Shown in pieces: positions 12,501 through 21,069 of a stretch of 64,000 bases of DNA. A program made the position numbers and the translations under genes. The DNA is from Atriophallophorus winterbourni (Eukaryota > Platyhelminthes > Trematoda > Plagiorchiida > Microphallidae). Location of the stretch: the NCBI GenBank assembly GCA_013407085.1, contig JACCGJ010001337.1, positions 7,972 through 71,971 on the forward strand, read 5' to 3'. Position 1 is the stretch's first letter, and each line of letters begins with the position of its first letter. A model generated the notes under the pieces. The model did not search any database and was not told where the DNA came from. It was given only the letters and a program-made list of their open reading frames with translations.

Positions 12501-15500
12501 GGCCTGGTTACCTGACAGTTTCTTGACCTATGTGTAGTTTGTGATTGTGCGGCATTTCATTGATTCAAACTTGTGATTTTTTATCTATACCCGTAAAACT
12601 AGAATTCAGTATAAATGCATATCCTCTACTGTTTCAAGCGCATGCAAATCCTGATCTTACTGTCCCTACCTGATAAGTGCAAACAGCACGAAACCGGTCG
12701 TGGGGTGTGTGTGTCAGAAAAGCATGCACATGAATATTTTCATATCCTCTACGTTGTAACGATTTGTGCATAGGTTTTCCTTTAAAATCTCTCATTGGCT
12801 TTTGAAACCATATTGGGCTATGTTTCTCACCATGTACGTATCCAAAAAGTGCGAATTGACAAGATTTTTATGCGATACACCGTTGCACCGCACACAACGT
12901 GATACTAATTTCTGTTTCCTCAATAGCTGATCCAATTTATAGTTACTTCTATACCCTGGCGTTCTAATTGACTTGCATCCCCTCTCAGTAAAAGTGGGGC
13001 GGTGACTGCGATGACAACTGGTCTATTGGCTACCGGAACTGGAAAAGACACGCTACCATCACTTGATGAAAACAAAACCAAAGCCATGTCAGCAACCGAG
13101 CTGAAGGCGATGAGTGGCTCCCGCTTACAACCAATCACCGTTCGCAGAAAAGCGGCCAGGCTATTGGCAGCCAAATCTTCACTAGCAGCCAGGGCCGATT
13201 GTTTTCGGAAGCACAATCCAGCCAACCATGCAGAGGACACTGATGATGGCACGCAAGAAGACCAGCGGTTAGTGAATGGCAATTTCGGCAAGGAATTAGG
13301 TCGAGAAGTTCTACATCAGCTCCGTGTTTGGTCCGAAACCAACGGAGTGCATACAGATCGGACGGACGATCAAAAAGAGGTTAGTCATTCGATGTGCGAC
13401 AACGGTACATCGTTGAATCTGGTGAAATCGAGGAACCAAAACAATTTATCTGCATGCTTTGCCGTTGCTAAACGATTGATAATTTACGGGACAAGCCGGT
13501 ATTGCGCGGAGACTGGATCTTAACATGGTGCCATCCTTATATGCAGCCCACTATAGTACGGATGTGAAATCGTGTGCTGTGCGGCTAACACCGCGCTAAA
13601 TTGATTGGCCAGAGGTAGTGAGCTGCAAGTAGAAACAGGCTGGAGTCTCACTACCATTTCCTGTTCTTTGACTGTGCGGCACTTTGCCTGGATCAGGCTT
13701 ATGCTTTCATACCATATCATATATCACTATAGCGGTCTTTTGATTCGGCCGATAGGAAGACTTAGCTTAATCCGTTATTACTCAAAGGTGTTCCGAAAAT
13801 GTACGTTAACATATTTCGGTCGCTTTATTCCTATAGTTCTGTCAGCCAACTTTCATAAGGTTAATGGTGTCTAGCAAGGGTGCTTAATTCCTACGTTTTT
13901 GTTCAATTTTGCAATTGACACTATAATGGACACATGTAATGCTGGCGTATCGACACTGGGCATCCAGATAGGTTGCTGCAAATTTTTTTATGATTTAGAT
14001 TATGCTGACGCAGTTCTACTAGTCGATTCCTATAGGGATGCTCAGTCTACTTTAGACCGACTATGTAGCATCATACCTTTCTCCGGTATGCGCTTTGTAC
14101 CTTTCAATTGCAAAGTTTGTTACAGGATATTGGTCCGATCGAAACAGCGCTAAGCCTCAATAATGAGGAACATGCGACTGGTGTACCTATTTGGGCAGTT
14201 GCGTTACTAGCAAAGCGTGTTTAAATAAGGAGATCTCAGCTCGCATTTCCAGAGCTGCTATAAATTTTCTTAACTGGGGTAATCTGTGGCGTCAAACAGG
14301 TTTGTTTCTAAAGCTCGAGGGTAGCGTGTAAAAGACGCAGTTCTATTGTACGGATGTGAAACCTGGACTCTGAGAAAGGAAGAAATAAGACGTCTGCAGG
14401 TATTCGACAATCGCTGTCTTCGCACCATCGTAGCCCAACAATCCGTGAATCTTTGGTAGCGACGTAGACATAGACAAAAACAAGTTAACGTGCATAGACT
14501 TCACTGGTTAGGTCACGTATTGCGAATGGGAAATTATCGTTTTCCTAACGCGATTTTGTTTGCAATTCCAAACTAGGAATGGCGTCGTTCTAAGGATGAC
14601 CAGACTGAATTTGCTCAAGCCGATGAAGACTGACTGTTAAATTAGCTGCGGTTGGTGCTACCCGTCTTCCAAATGTGGTCCAATTGATCAGAAATCGCAA
14701 TGGCTTCTTACCCTTAATGAAATGGGTAAAATCGCGTTCAGTGGCAGTCCAGAATGTTTGATTGATCTTGTCTGTTGTCAAGTGGCGAAGAAGTGAAGTG
14801 AAAGCACAAGCCTGATCCAGGCAAAGTGCTGCAGTCTATGACTTGGCGAGGAAAGCTTGTTACGATGCGTGACAGTGAAAGCCGTAAGGGAGCTGTCATG
14901 CTGATGTCGCTATACTCGTTCACAACAATTGCTTGAATGCGTGTTTGATTTGACGTGCTTAATCTTTTATAGGTTCAGTAGCATTTTACGTCCCACCCTT
15001 CCCTATATCTTTCAGAAATTTTTCACGTGTCATGGATGTATGGCAGTATGGTTGTTACTGGTGTAATGCTGTCAATGATGACCATGATTATATGTAACTT
15101 ATCTCGCAAAATTCAGCTTACGTCCGTAGTGATGCAAAGATTGCTCACTACACGTGCTTTACGACCCCCGGCACCTATCCATTTCAGTGGAAGGGAAGGT
15201 GCTGAATACTCTAAACGCATGTATCACCGCAGGACCCAAAAAACAATCGCATGCAGTGAAACTATAAAAACCAACTGCATTCTTTCTCATCTGCTGTTCC
15301 GCTTCATATTGATTAGCACCTTACCTGGCTCTAAACCTTGCTTTGTTATGATGATACTATTTTCTGACGGATTAACAACCACATCTTCATTCGTATTCCT
15401 ATTGCACTATGCGATGCTGAAAAAGGAATTCATAATGAATTATGTTCAAAGTTTTGATATTGTTTGAGCGCTTTAGAAATCTGTTCTAGATTTGTCTGCT

Positions 15501-15844
15501 TATAGCCATTCATAATTATTTTCAGTGTGCAAGGGCTTTGTTAACCACAACCCATCTGTCATATTCCCATTCAGATGCAGCGCTTGCGACGCAAAAAGTA
15601 CCGGAAGCAAAAGCGAAAAGCTTGGCTATCGCGAAAGCTGTCTCGTACGGCGCTGCCACCAGACCGGAATCCGACGACTGATCACGATATTTCAATATCA
15701 TCTCAACAAATGGACGTTGACCCAGTCGAAACGAATTTTGATGTCGCTCTGAAAGAGCGTGTATCGGGGACACATTTGTTAAGGTTTGGTCACGAAAACC
15801 ACGCATCAATCATGAAGTGCAATCCGGTTCTCACTAAAGGATGA
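3316..15844 (+). CDS. divergent Nop56/Nop58-family protein, five exons (5' exon missing)
   Basis: Box C/D snoRNP core-protein family: Nop56 and Nop58 sit on guide RNAs in the nucleolus and hold fibrillarin for rRNA 2'-O-methylation. Exons: 3316-3596, 7508-8117, 10366-10610, 12989-13379, 15575-15844; junction phases agree at all four introns. The product is at least 598 aa. The N-terminus (residues 4-30, HFVLYEHACGYS..) matches the NOP5NT start of Nop56. The coiled-coil (NOSIC) region follows to about residue 290 (FPEI..). The Nop-domain signature is at 347-379 (AARLITNAGSLSRLA..GASKAVFR). RRKAARLLAAK..LAARADCF starts at about 431, and a basic tail (RRKKYRKQKRK) lies in the last exon. Odd points: about 20 extra residues sit before AARL, and the usual PKYGLIFHS-type stretch is replaced by about 50 unrelated residues. 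The start codon must be upstream. A paralogue or fast-evolving orthologue are both possible. Confidence 0.82.
3597..4265. other. intron DNA, no feature recognised
   Basis: AT-rich first part of the 3.9-kb intron after exon A. The short frames here have no recognisable family. Confidence 0.5.
4266..4360 (+). repeat. SINE-T, 5'-truncated
   Basis: Contains CCTGGGCAACCTGACAG, the GCCTG-GAT-CAGGC tail hairpin and CTTTCATACCATATATA. It lies head-to-head with the next copy across a short TA run. Confidence 0.9.
4364..4572 (-). repeat. SINE-T, nearly full length
   Basis: Reverse-oriented copy from the tail hairpin (AAAGTGCCGCACAGTC at its low end) through CCAATCAATTTAACACGG to the head (GCGATTGAACATTCG). 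Confidence 0.85.
4820..5062 (+). repeat. SINE-T, old full-length copy
   Basis: Head motifs (GTGTAATCGTGCTGTAC, GTGCTAAATCGATTTGCCA), middle (GACTAGGTCTGGGAAACCT) and tail (GCACTTTGAATCAGGTTTG) are all present but heavily mutated. Confidence 0.7.
5242..5457 (+). repeat. SINE-T, old full-length copy
   Basis: Head (TTTTGTGCTGTGCAGCTACC), middle (ATATCTGTCTAGGCCCGGGC) and tail (CACTTTGCCTGAATCAGGCT then TTTCATACATGCG). Confidence 0.8.
5786..6205 (+). mobile_element. RTE1 3'-end fragment
   Basis: Starts at GGGACATGTTTTAAGAATGC and runs in parallel with RTE1 at 58038-58440: the GGGTGGCCAGTCCATGACGT region, the GTTTGCCTGGGTGGGGTCC segment and the 3' UTR with ATCGCATGCAGTGAAACTAC. It encodes only the last part of the RT protein and is broken by stops. 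A scrap of SINE-T sits just upstream. Confidence 0.85.
6290..6993 (+). mobile_element. RTE1-like 3' fragments, degenerate
   Basis: Begins with TGGCACTTGAAGCTTCAAG, as in RTE1 near 57540, and a SINE-T tail. Then come pieces matching AACAAGTGTAAAACACTTAC, the GGAACATGTTTTAAG region and the 3' UTR, ending GCTCCAGACTTGTGCTCC(ATG)n. Internal deletions and stops show it is old. Confidence 0.75.
7010..7166 (+). repeat. RTE 3' UTR remnant
   Basis: Matches the RTE1 3' UTR weakly (AAACTACATTCG..TCTGCTCAATTGCTTATC) and ends in TGTAATGATGATGATATG, the RTE-type (ATG)n tail. The rest up to the exon at 7508 shows nothing recognisable. Confidence 0.5.
7508..8117 (+). CDS. Nop-family gene, exon B (NOSIC/coiled-coil)
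   Basis: Acceptor CATTTTTAG ends at 7507; donor GTAAGT is at 8118. It reads ACDLGFECVWHGAIREIHR, then a helical region with CLHFPEICR (HFPEL in Nop56), then SNSIGCDLAEVDATNLQSFA, which aligns to the SMGMDISAIDLINIESFS stretch of human Nop56. It ends in phase 0 after MME. Confidence 0.85.
8118..10171. other. intron DNA, no feature recognised
   Basis: Intron after exon B. I see no gene, RNA or clear repeat copy. A 98-codon frame at 8506-8802 has no family resemblance. Confidence 0.5.
10172..10250 (-). repeat. dispersed repeat with degenerate hammerhead-like core
   Basis: On the minus strand it reads CAGCAAACAGCACGAAACCG then GTAGTGGGGTGTGTGTG, the same block as at 12640-12760 (+). The upstream CTGATGA half is lost in this copy. 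Confidence 0.6.
10366..10610 (+). CDS. Nop-family gene, exon C (Nop domain core)
   Basis: The acceptor is GTTGAAG ending at 10365. With it, MME|KRHKYVNLLERRVKQLAPNL aligns to Nop56 without a gap. Then comes a ~20-residue insertion rich in D/N, then AARLITNAGSLSRLANMPSS. Donor GTAAGT at 10611 splits the final arginine codon (CG|T). Confidence 0.85.
10800..10917 (+). repeat. SINE-T, 5'-truncated
   Basis: GATAGGCCTGGACAACCTGA through TGCCTGGTTCAGGCTTGTGC and a (CATA)n tail. Nothing else is recognised between exon C and this copy, or from 10918 to 11341. Confidence 0.9.
11355..11583 (-). repeat. SINE-T, complete copy with target duplication
   Basis: Full 229-bp copy on the minus strand. It is flanked by a 13-bp direct repeat, TAAATTGAATGTA, at 11342-11354 and 11584-11596. 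Such a duplication is expected of LINE-driven insertion rather than a DNA transposon. Confidence 0.92.
11648..11932 (+). repeat. SINE-T, two old copies in tandem
   Basis: A degenerate tail piece at 11650-11740 (ATATCTGTCTAAGCTCC) is followed by an old full copy at 11735-11930 (CTAACACCGTGCTAAATCG, CACACTGGAGTCTCAACGCC, TATCTGTCTTGGCCTGGGAA). Confidence 0.75.
12398..12583 (+). repeat. SINE-T, old copy
   Basis: Shows GGTAACACCGTGCC, CACACTGGAGTCTCACAG, TATGTCTGTCGAGGCCTGG and a mutated tail hairpin (CATTTCATTGATTCAAACTTG). Confidence 0.7.
12640..12760 (+). repeat. dispersed repeat with hammerhead-like core
   Basis: At 12670-12694: CTGATAA, stem GTGC, loop AAACA, stem GCAC, then GAAAC. This is the layout of the hammerhead conserved core and stem II, with one core change (CTGATGA to CTGATAA). 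Related copies are at 16330 (+) and 10172 (-). Stems I and III are not demonstrated. Confidence 0.55.
12989..13379 (+). CDS. Nop-family gene, exon D (modified Nop domain)
   Basis: Acceptor CCTCTCAG ends at 12988; donor GTTAGT is at 13380. A low-similarity stretch (KSGAVTAMTTGLLATGTGKD..) replaces the conserved PKYGLIFHS region. It is followed by VRRKAARLLAAKSSLAARAD and GKELGREVLHQLRVWSE. The RRKAARLxAAK and later W resemble Prp31 as much as Nop56. The frame stays open past the donor to 13523; that extension is intron. Confidence 0.78.
13553..13727 (+). repeat. SINE-T with internal deletion
   Basis: Head from ACGGATGTGAAATCG to CTGGAGTCTCACTACC joins directly to TGACTGTGCGGCACTTTGCC and the tail. 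The middle (CTGTCTAGGCCTGGGCAACC) is missing. It lies in the last intron of the Nop-family gene. Confidence 0.85.
13780..15015 (+). pseudogene. RTE2 LINE remnant (reverse transcriptase and 3' UTR)
   Basis: Decayed RTE-type RT. FLFNFAIDTIMDTC and DLDYADAVLLVDS (the YADD-type motif) occur near 13890-14025. The C-terminal repeats DAVLLYGCET and RLQVFDNRCLRTI lie near 14330-14430, and [14 protein letters not shown] near 14495-14530. The 3' UTR (TGTCAAGTGGCG..GGAAAGCTTG) follows, interrupted by a SINE-T scrap at 14805-14835. Many stops and frameshifts; non-functional. Confidence 0.8.
15232..15360 (+). repeat. RTE1 3' UTR fragment
   Basis: AATCGCATGCAGTGAAACTA, then CGCTTCATATTG..CCTGGCTCTAAACCTTGCT and ATGATGATAC, the same order as the RTE1 3' end at 58360-58480. 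The 146-codon frame at 15027-15467 runs across it and is not a gene. Confidence 0.75.
15575..15844 (+). CDS. Nop-family gene, last exon (basic tail)
   Basis: Acceptor CCCATTCAG ends at 15574 and the splice is phase 0. It starts MQRLRRKKYRKQKRKAWLSR and runs to a TGA at 15842-15844. Lysine/arginine-rich tails are usual for Nop56/Nop58. No canonical AATAAA is seen in the next ~120 bases. Confidence 0.7.
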   Translation: MQRLRRKKYRKQKRKAWLSRKLSRTALPPDRNPTTDHDISISSQQMDVDPVETNFDVALKERVSGTHLLRFGHENHASIMKCNPVLTKG

Positions 15845-16329
15845 CATAATGTGAACGAATATCAACATTGTATATAATTTTTGATCTGATTTATTGTACA
15901 GTTATTCTATCGAAATACAAAATCGTACTGGACGATAAATGTTTCGTATAATGCAATAAGGTAGACTAACAGGAACGATTTCGACAGGCAACCGAAATCT
16001 ACGTTTGTGCAACAAACAAGATCATTGAGATCTGCGCAGCACGATCTGTTTGCCCTTAAGCCGCAAATGATTGAAAAATCACACTGCGCCACCGGAAGAA
16101 CGGCATGATATCGTGAACCGATTAGAAATATCTTAAAATCCAACGATTACCTGTTATTTAAGTTTCGTACAGCGAAGCACGCTCTTCAAACAGAATCACA
16201 GGGTGATTTTGTGTGAAATGCTGAAGAGTTAATATACGGCCGAAATTGTTGTTTACAGAATCGCTTTGACACCACAAAGGCAAGATTAAAACGGGAAAAG
16301 TTGTGAAAATAATGACTATGTTCTTTGTA
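15845..16329. other. intergenic, no feature recognised
   Basis: 3' flank of the Nop-family gene. Only short frames are present and no canonical polyadenylation signal stands out. Confidence 0.5.
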
Positions 16330-16470
16330 AGAACCCTATTTAACAGTGGCATATAAGTATACCTTTTGTTTACCACTGTTTCAAGGCTCACTGAACCTCA
16401 TCTTACTGTCTCCACCTGATGACGGCAAACAGCCAGAAACCGTTAGTGGTGTATCGTTCGACACATTCCA
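16330..16470 (+). repeat. dispersed repeat with hammerhead-like core
   Basis: Matches 12640-12760: CACTGTTTCAAGGCTCAC, ATCTTACTGTCTCCACC, then CTGATGA (16416-16422), stem GGC, loop AAACA, stem GCC, GAAAC (16436-16440). The core is intact here, but the pair closing stem II is C/A. Confidence 0.55.
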
Positions 16471-17014
16471 GGTCAAAGCGTTCAAACTTCTAAAGATGAC
16501 TAATTTATTGCTTTGCTCACTATTGCTGCTCTGATCGTCAGGTCGCGATCACTCAATGAACAACAACGTTCCACATGTCCTGGGAACGTGTCAAGTTAAA
16601 CGCGCGCACCGAATACGCCAATTAAAGCATACACATGTAGCAATTTAATTTTTGTAGCGCAAACTAGTTATACCACGCTGGAATAGGTAACACGAAATAG
16701 CGGCTGACTAGCGCCCAGTCTAGCAATGAGTCGGTAGCGAACACAGAATACCCCACTACTACGCAATAATGACGTAACTAAACCCTAAATAGATGGACGG
16801 AATGGGACTATACAATCAACAGAACCGGGTCCCGTGGAAAATCAACATGGAAGTGAAAAGTATTAATCGCCTATAGGATTTTGTGGGATGAACACGCCGG
16901 CTTCAGCAGCAGCTGCTGTGCATGGTCGTAAATAGATCTAAAGTCTGAAACTCAACTGTAACTGACTTTAAAAAGACTTAGTGTAGTATAATAGAAAATG
17001 TTAGTCTCGCTGGA
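16471..17014. other. intergenic, no feature recognised
   Basis: No coding similarity, RNA or repeat family that I can identify. Confidence 0.5.
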
Positions 17015-17116
17015 CCGTATGTATGAAATCACAAGATTGATCCAGGCAAAGTGCCGCACAGCAAAGGACTGCACGTGGGCTAAGATACTGTCAGGTTGCC
17101 CAGGCCTAGACCGATA
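17015..17116 (-). repeat. SINE-T, 5'-truncated
   Basis: TGTATGAAATCACAAG, then ATCCAGGCAAAGTGCCGCAC through GGTTGCCCAGGCCTAGACCG on the plus strand. Nothing further is recognised between here and the COX4 3' end. Confidence 0.88.
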
Positions 17117-17643
17117 GGCACACAGTGCCATCAGACAGCAATATCGAGCTAAATCCAGCTGAAAATACAGAGAAGACAAAGTCGTCATGGATAACAAGCA
17201 GAAATTTTATTATCCAATCGGTCTAGAAGGCTAAAAATGGTCATTCTTTGGTTGATATTGTAAGACCGTGCATATCCCTAATCTCATGTTTCAAGGCCTG
17301 AAATCTAATAGACGAATAATAGTACCAACCTCCTTTACTGCTCTATGCTGCGCTAGAACAGACATCCCGCAAAAATCTTCTGACTCCACAACTATTTTGT
17401 ACATAGCACCACAGCCACCTGAAACTATATCTAAACATTTGACTTACCACTGACATCATTGACAAGGATGGACCTTGCTTTTGGAAATCGCTGCGACAAA
17501 ATATTTTTTATAGCATTTTCACTAGAAGAGCATAATCTTCGAAAGCTCTGAGTACATTTGAATGAAATTGAATGCATCTGTACGAAATACTTGTGTTACA
17601 ATACCGAAAATAATCGAATCAAAAGAACGAGATAAACTAACGA

Positions 17644-17649
17644 TTTATT
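17644..17649 (-). promoter_or_regulatory. COX4 polyadenylation signal
   Basis: AATAAA on the minus strand, 31 bases beyond the COX4 stop codon. Confidence 0.7.
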
Positions 17650-17680
17650 TCAACAAATTAGTGAGCTACAGTGAAATACA

Positions 17681-17817
17681 TTATTCTTTAAATTGTTGTG
17701 TCTTGACATCGAATTTATTTGCCTCAGATGCCCAACCCCCACGTGATAATATTTTTTTATATCTAATAGCTTCTTGATATTCCGGCGTTTGAAAAGCATA
17801 TTTTGTGTGGTCCTCAA
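17681..17817 (-). CDS. COX4: COX4 exon 3
   Basis: Follows a 28-nt intron (17845-17818, GTAAGT..CCTAG). It encodes EDHTKYAFQTPEYQEAIRYK to KFDVKTQQFKE and a TAA at 17683-17681. Confidence 0.9.
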
Positions 17818-18297
17818 CTAGGAAGGTAAGAAACTTACAACTTACTGAAGGTTCGAATATATACATAAAACAAGGATCCAACGGTTACAACGATCAAGCC
17901 CCAACCCAGACTCATTTTCCACATGCCATGTGGAGCCAAAACTTCTTCCAGAGTTTGACGAAAGCTGTGTCGATAAAGTGTTTTTACTTCTTCCAATGAA
18001 AGATTCTTCCAAGATTTCTTTCCCTTTTCACGAAGAGCATTGATCTGATCATATAAATTCAGAACGATTAGAAGTTACCTCTGCGCACTCATTTTGGAAG
18101 CGTATTGAAGGATAAGGGTAGCCAACGTCATCGAAATATACGGGAGCACCATTACTTCCGAAACCTACTATTTCCCGATTCCCTATATGCGGAAAATATT
18201 TTTTTTCTAATGAGGTTACATCCGTCGAATTATAACGGCATAACAAACGAAGATTATTCAGCTTGTTGCACGAAAGTATTCCGCGGGACAGCGACAT
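17681..18297 (-). CDS. COX4: cytochrome c oxidase subunit 4 (three exons, complete)
   Basis: Nuclear-encoded subunit of mitochondrial complex IV in the inner membrane. Exons on the minus strand: 18297-18079, 18044-17846, 17817-17681; 555 nt, 184 aa, against 169 aa in human. The ATG is followed by an Arg/Leu/Ser-rich presequence (SLSRGILSC..RLLCRYNST). IGNREIVGFGSNGAPVYFDD and YPYPSIRFQ match the insect matrix-side N-terminal region. REKGKKSWKNLSLEEVKTLY matches LKEKEKASWSSLSMDEKVEL of the human protein. A single membrane helix lies at about residues 119-137 (SLGWGLIVVTVGSLFYVYI). The C-terminus ends ASEANKFDVKTQQFKE. Both introns are tiny, 34 and 28 nt. A CR1-D tail lies about 60 bp upstream of the ATG. 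The gene is convergent with the Nop-family gene. Confidence 0.92.
17846..18044 (-). CDS. COX4: COX4 exon 2
   Basis: Follows a 34-nt intron (18078-18045, GTAACT..GATCAG). It encodes the SWKNLSLEEVKTLY helix and the membrane span, ending with one base of a codon before donor GTAAGT. Confidence 0.9.
18079..18297 (-). CDS. COX4: COX4 exon 1
   Basis: ATG at 18297-18295, with presequence and matrix-side N-terminal region. It ends in phase 0 at GAG, and donor GTAACT begins at 18078. Confidence 0.9.
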
Positions 18298-18356
18298 ATT
18301 TCAAAGATCCGCCGACTAGTTTTGAAGGTGACGTTTAATTCAGTGTACAAGAATGT

Positions 18357-18611
18357 GCAGTTCAGTTCAGTTGGCACAGGAATGTAATTAGCTGATAAGC
18401 CAATCGAGCTTCCAGAATTTCTTTCGGTGGAATGCTTTAAAAGAGCGCCCATCAATGCCAAATTTGATTATTTGTTCTTTGGTATGTTCGTCGTATGCGA
18501 TGGTACGTCAGGAGTTTTCCAGTCCGTCCTTCGGTCCCAGGTATTATTAGCTGCGACAGGGAAAAACGAAACGAGTTTCTCTTCACCAAGCCGGTGAGAG
18601 GTCAGCTCTGG
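18357..18611 (-). repeat. CR1-D 3' end, 5'-truncated
   Basis: On the minus strand it begins AGCTGACCTCTCACCGGCTT, includes CTCGATTGGCTTATCAGC and ends in GAACTGAACTG, the (GAACT)n tail of CR1-D. It sits in the COX4 upstream region. Confidence 0.85.
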
Positions 18612-18691
18612 AAAATTTGTGCACACATTTGAAACATGACATTTAAAATTCGGCATTGTGTGATTTGATTTTTGTGCAGTTTTTTTATAAA

Positions 18692-18850
18692 TAGTTCAGT
18701 TCAGTTCAGTTCAGTTCAGTTTGCACAGGACATGTGGCTAACGAGCCAATCGAGCGTACAGATTTCTTTTGGTAGTATGCCACAGAAGAGCGTCCACCAA
18801 TTCAAACAATATCTTTACAAATATCTTCTGGTATGAGAGTAATCTGGAAT
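18692..18850 (-). repeat. CR1-D 3' end, fragment
   Basis: Plus strand shows five or more AGTTC units, then CAGTTTGCACAGGACATGTG and GCTAACGAGCCAATCGAGCG. The body is diverged. Confidence 0.8.
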
Positions 18851-19067
18851 GCAACAGTGTTACAAACCGTATTAATTTAAAATGAAAAATATTTTTATGC
18901 TAATTCTATAGACAGGCGACTTGCATATTTATGAAAAGAAGTCAGGGCAACCTCATGTGAATGAATGACAAGCCAATTATTGTTTAGATTTTCCTTTATT
19001 GGAAAGCTGCAAAATTCCTTTTGTACGTTTTAAATCATTGACGATCAAAACCGAAGAGTTTAGTTTG

Positions 19068-19740
19068 ATTCGTTCAGTTGGCACGGGATAGTAATTGGTA
19101 GAATAGCCAACTGAGCATCCCAAATTTATCTGTGGAAAGCCTAATAAAACCGCCAACCATAAATCTTGAATCCTGAATATTCTCGGCGTATTCGACGGGC
19201 GATGATAGGTCTAATAATTATCCAGATCATCTTTCGCGTACACATGTTTCTATAGCAGCGACTTCGAAAAAATGTAAAGGGTTTACTGTAGCAAGCCGAT
19301 TATAGGTCATCTAATGAGAAATTTGTGTATACTGTGAAAGCGTTTTTTATTGCTTTCAATTATTTATTCATAGGAAATGCGTATAAAGATATATTCATTA
19401 CTTCGCTAAAATCATTGCTTAAAATAGAGTGCAAATTAAGTGACAAATATGGATGAAGCCTATTCGATGAGGCACCCGGATCCCTTTTGTTCTCTTCAAC
19501 CAACGTGCGAGCGATTTGGTCCTCTGGCAGCTTATTCCATAAACTTACATTTGTATAGTGCTGTCTAAGATTCCGAAAATTGGGTTTTTTATCTGCTTCA
19601 TTGTACGCTCTGCATTTGGATCGTTTATCACACGAGAGAAGAAGTTTTCACAAACGTTTTCGTCCTAGTCTTTCATGATATCGAATGTTTTTCTCAGATC
19701 AACTCTTCAACACCGGCGCAGATTTGAGAAGATACCTAAA
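19068..19740 (-). mobile_element. CR1-D 3' portion, degenerate
   Basis: From a short (GAACT)-type tail at 19068 through the 3' UTR to about 19312. Then minus-strand coding remnants resemble the CR1 C-terminus (SLWNKLPEDQIA near 19530 and a DLRKTFDIMKD-like stretch near 19690). It is full of stops. Confidence 0.65.
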
Positions 19741-20934
19741 TTAATTACAATTTCCTTGTATCGTTCTCTAGCAAAACATTAAACTTTCGGGTAGCAAAAC
19801 GTTGTAAGCGTTTTAGAAAGAATATACTCTTCTGGAAAAAATGGCTTCAAGATTGCACTCAATTTAGAAAGTGTTGCCTGACAAACATCAAATATAAGGT
19901 GATAAATATAGCCATCGTTCTACATGCCAGCTCATGTGCCCAAGCAAATTTTCAGCAAAGGCATATTACGGTATCCATTTAATATGAGCTGTAACTACTC
20001 TTCCTATAACCTTGACTGGATGATCAGCGTTTAAACAAAAGTTACAGCGATTGGCAGTCACTGTAATGCTTTCGACCACTGCACATGATAAATTACATTT
20101 ACTATTCATCAGAGGAAGTTTTTAATCGTTTGTTAACTTTAAGCCCTTTCAGATACTATTCAACAGATGACCGTGATAACTCAATGCCGTTAATTTTGAG
20201 AACATCAGTTAGCAATTATCAAGGACATGACAGTTGAGATGCTAATTATTGATGAAGATCAGAAAAAGTATTGAGAATATTGCTGAACACTGTATGACTC
20301 ACACTGGTTAAATTTTCAAATTCATAGGAAGCATCGATTAAACAACCTGGTAGAATGTATAACGGAGATAACTAGTTATTTTGATTTAAAGCCTACCAGA
20401 CATACGATATTGCGCTTAATAACTGACAAGTTACCTTTTTGTGTCTGGCTTCTGAGAAGCACTAAGATATTAATGTTGAAAAGGCGAACGGCCTTCCAGT
20501 CAAATTGTTAATACTACGCCTTTAATAACTGGTGGCTTATAGAAGCAAATTTTTGCAATATGAAATGTAATGTTATTCTTAAAAGCCTTTTAAAAGGATA
20601 ATGTTCATTGTTAATACTGACTACCCATCCATGTACATCGTTTTCTCACTGAAGTGCTAATTAATCGTTCTCCACTGTGGCCAATTGAGGTAGTCCTGAG
20701 AATTTCTCTCATAACACATAAGATGATTAAGGTCGGTCGTGACCTTGACTTTTCCTATCAATACAAGCTCGGAGACAAAAACATGGAGTACACCGAAGAA
20801 GAAAATGTCAGGATTTGCGGTATTTTGGAAAATGGTCCACAATGCTAAGCCGTTTACAAAAGCGCGTCTCGGATGCTCGGCATGCTACGTCAGATATTTG
20901 GACGTTTTACCCCGGGGGCTTTTCCTCTCATAAT
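19741..20934. other. no feature recognised
   Basis: AT-rich DNA. Two ~60-codon frames near 20650-20930 overlap on both strands and show no family resemblance. Confidence 0.45.
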
Positions 20935-21056
20935 AAACATATATTTATATATTTTATATAAAATATTATATTTATTTATAATATTATATATATACATATA
21001 TATATATTTATATATATATATAATATTATATATTATATATAAAATATATAATATGA
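20935..21056. repeat. (TA)n-rich low-complexity tract
   Basis: About 120 bases of alternating TA with AATATTATA variants. The 92-codon frame across it (IYLYILYKILYL..) is low-complexity and not a gene. Confidence 0.85.
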
Positions 21057-21069
21057 ACATCTACTGTCA

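Noticed and set aside
13380..13523. Coding extension of Nop-family exon D
   Set aside because: A good donor (GTTAGT) at 13380 joins in phase to the basic-tail exon; the extension has no family resemblance.
15027..15467. 146-codon frame
   Set aside because: It runs across RTE2 and RTE1 3' UTR fragments and has no conserved content.
12989..15844. The 3' exons as a separate Prp31 gene
   Set aside because: The RRKAARLxAAK block does recall Prp31, but phases join these exons to Nop56-like upstream exons and no Prp31 N-terminus is present.
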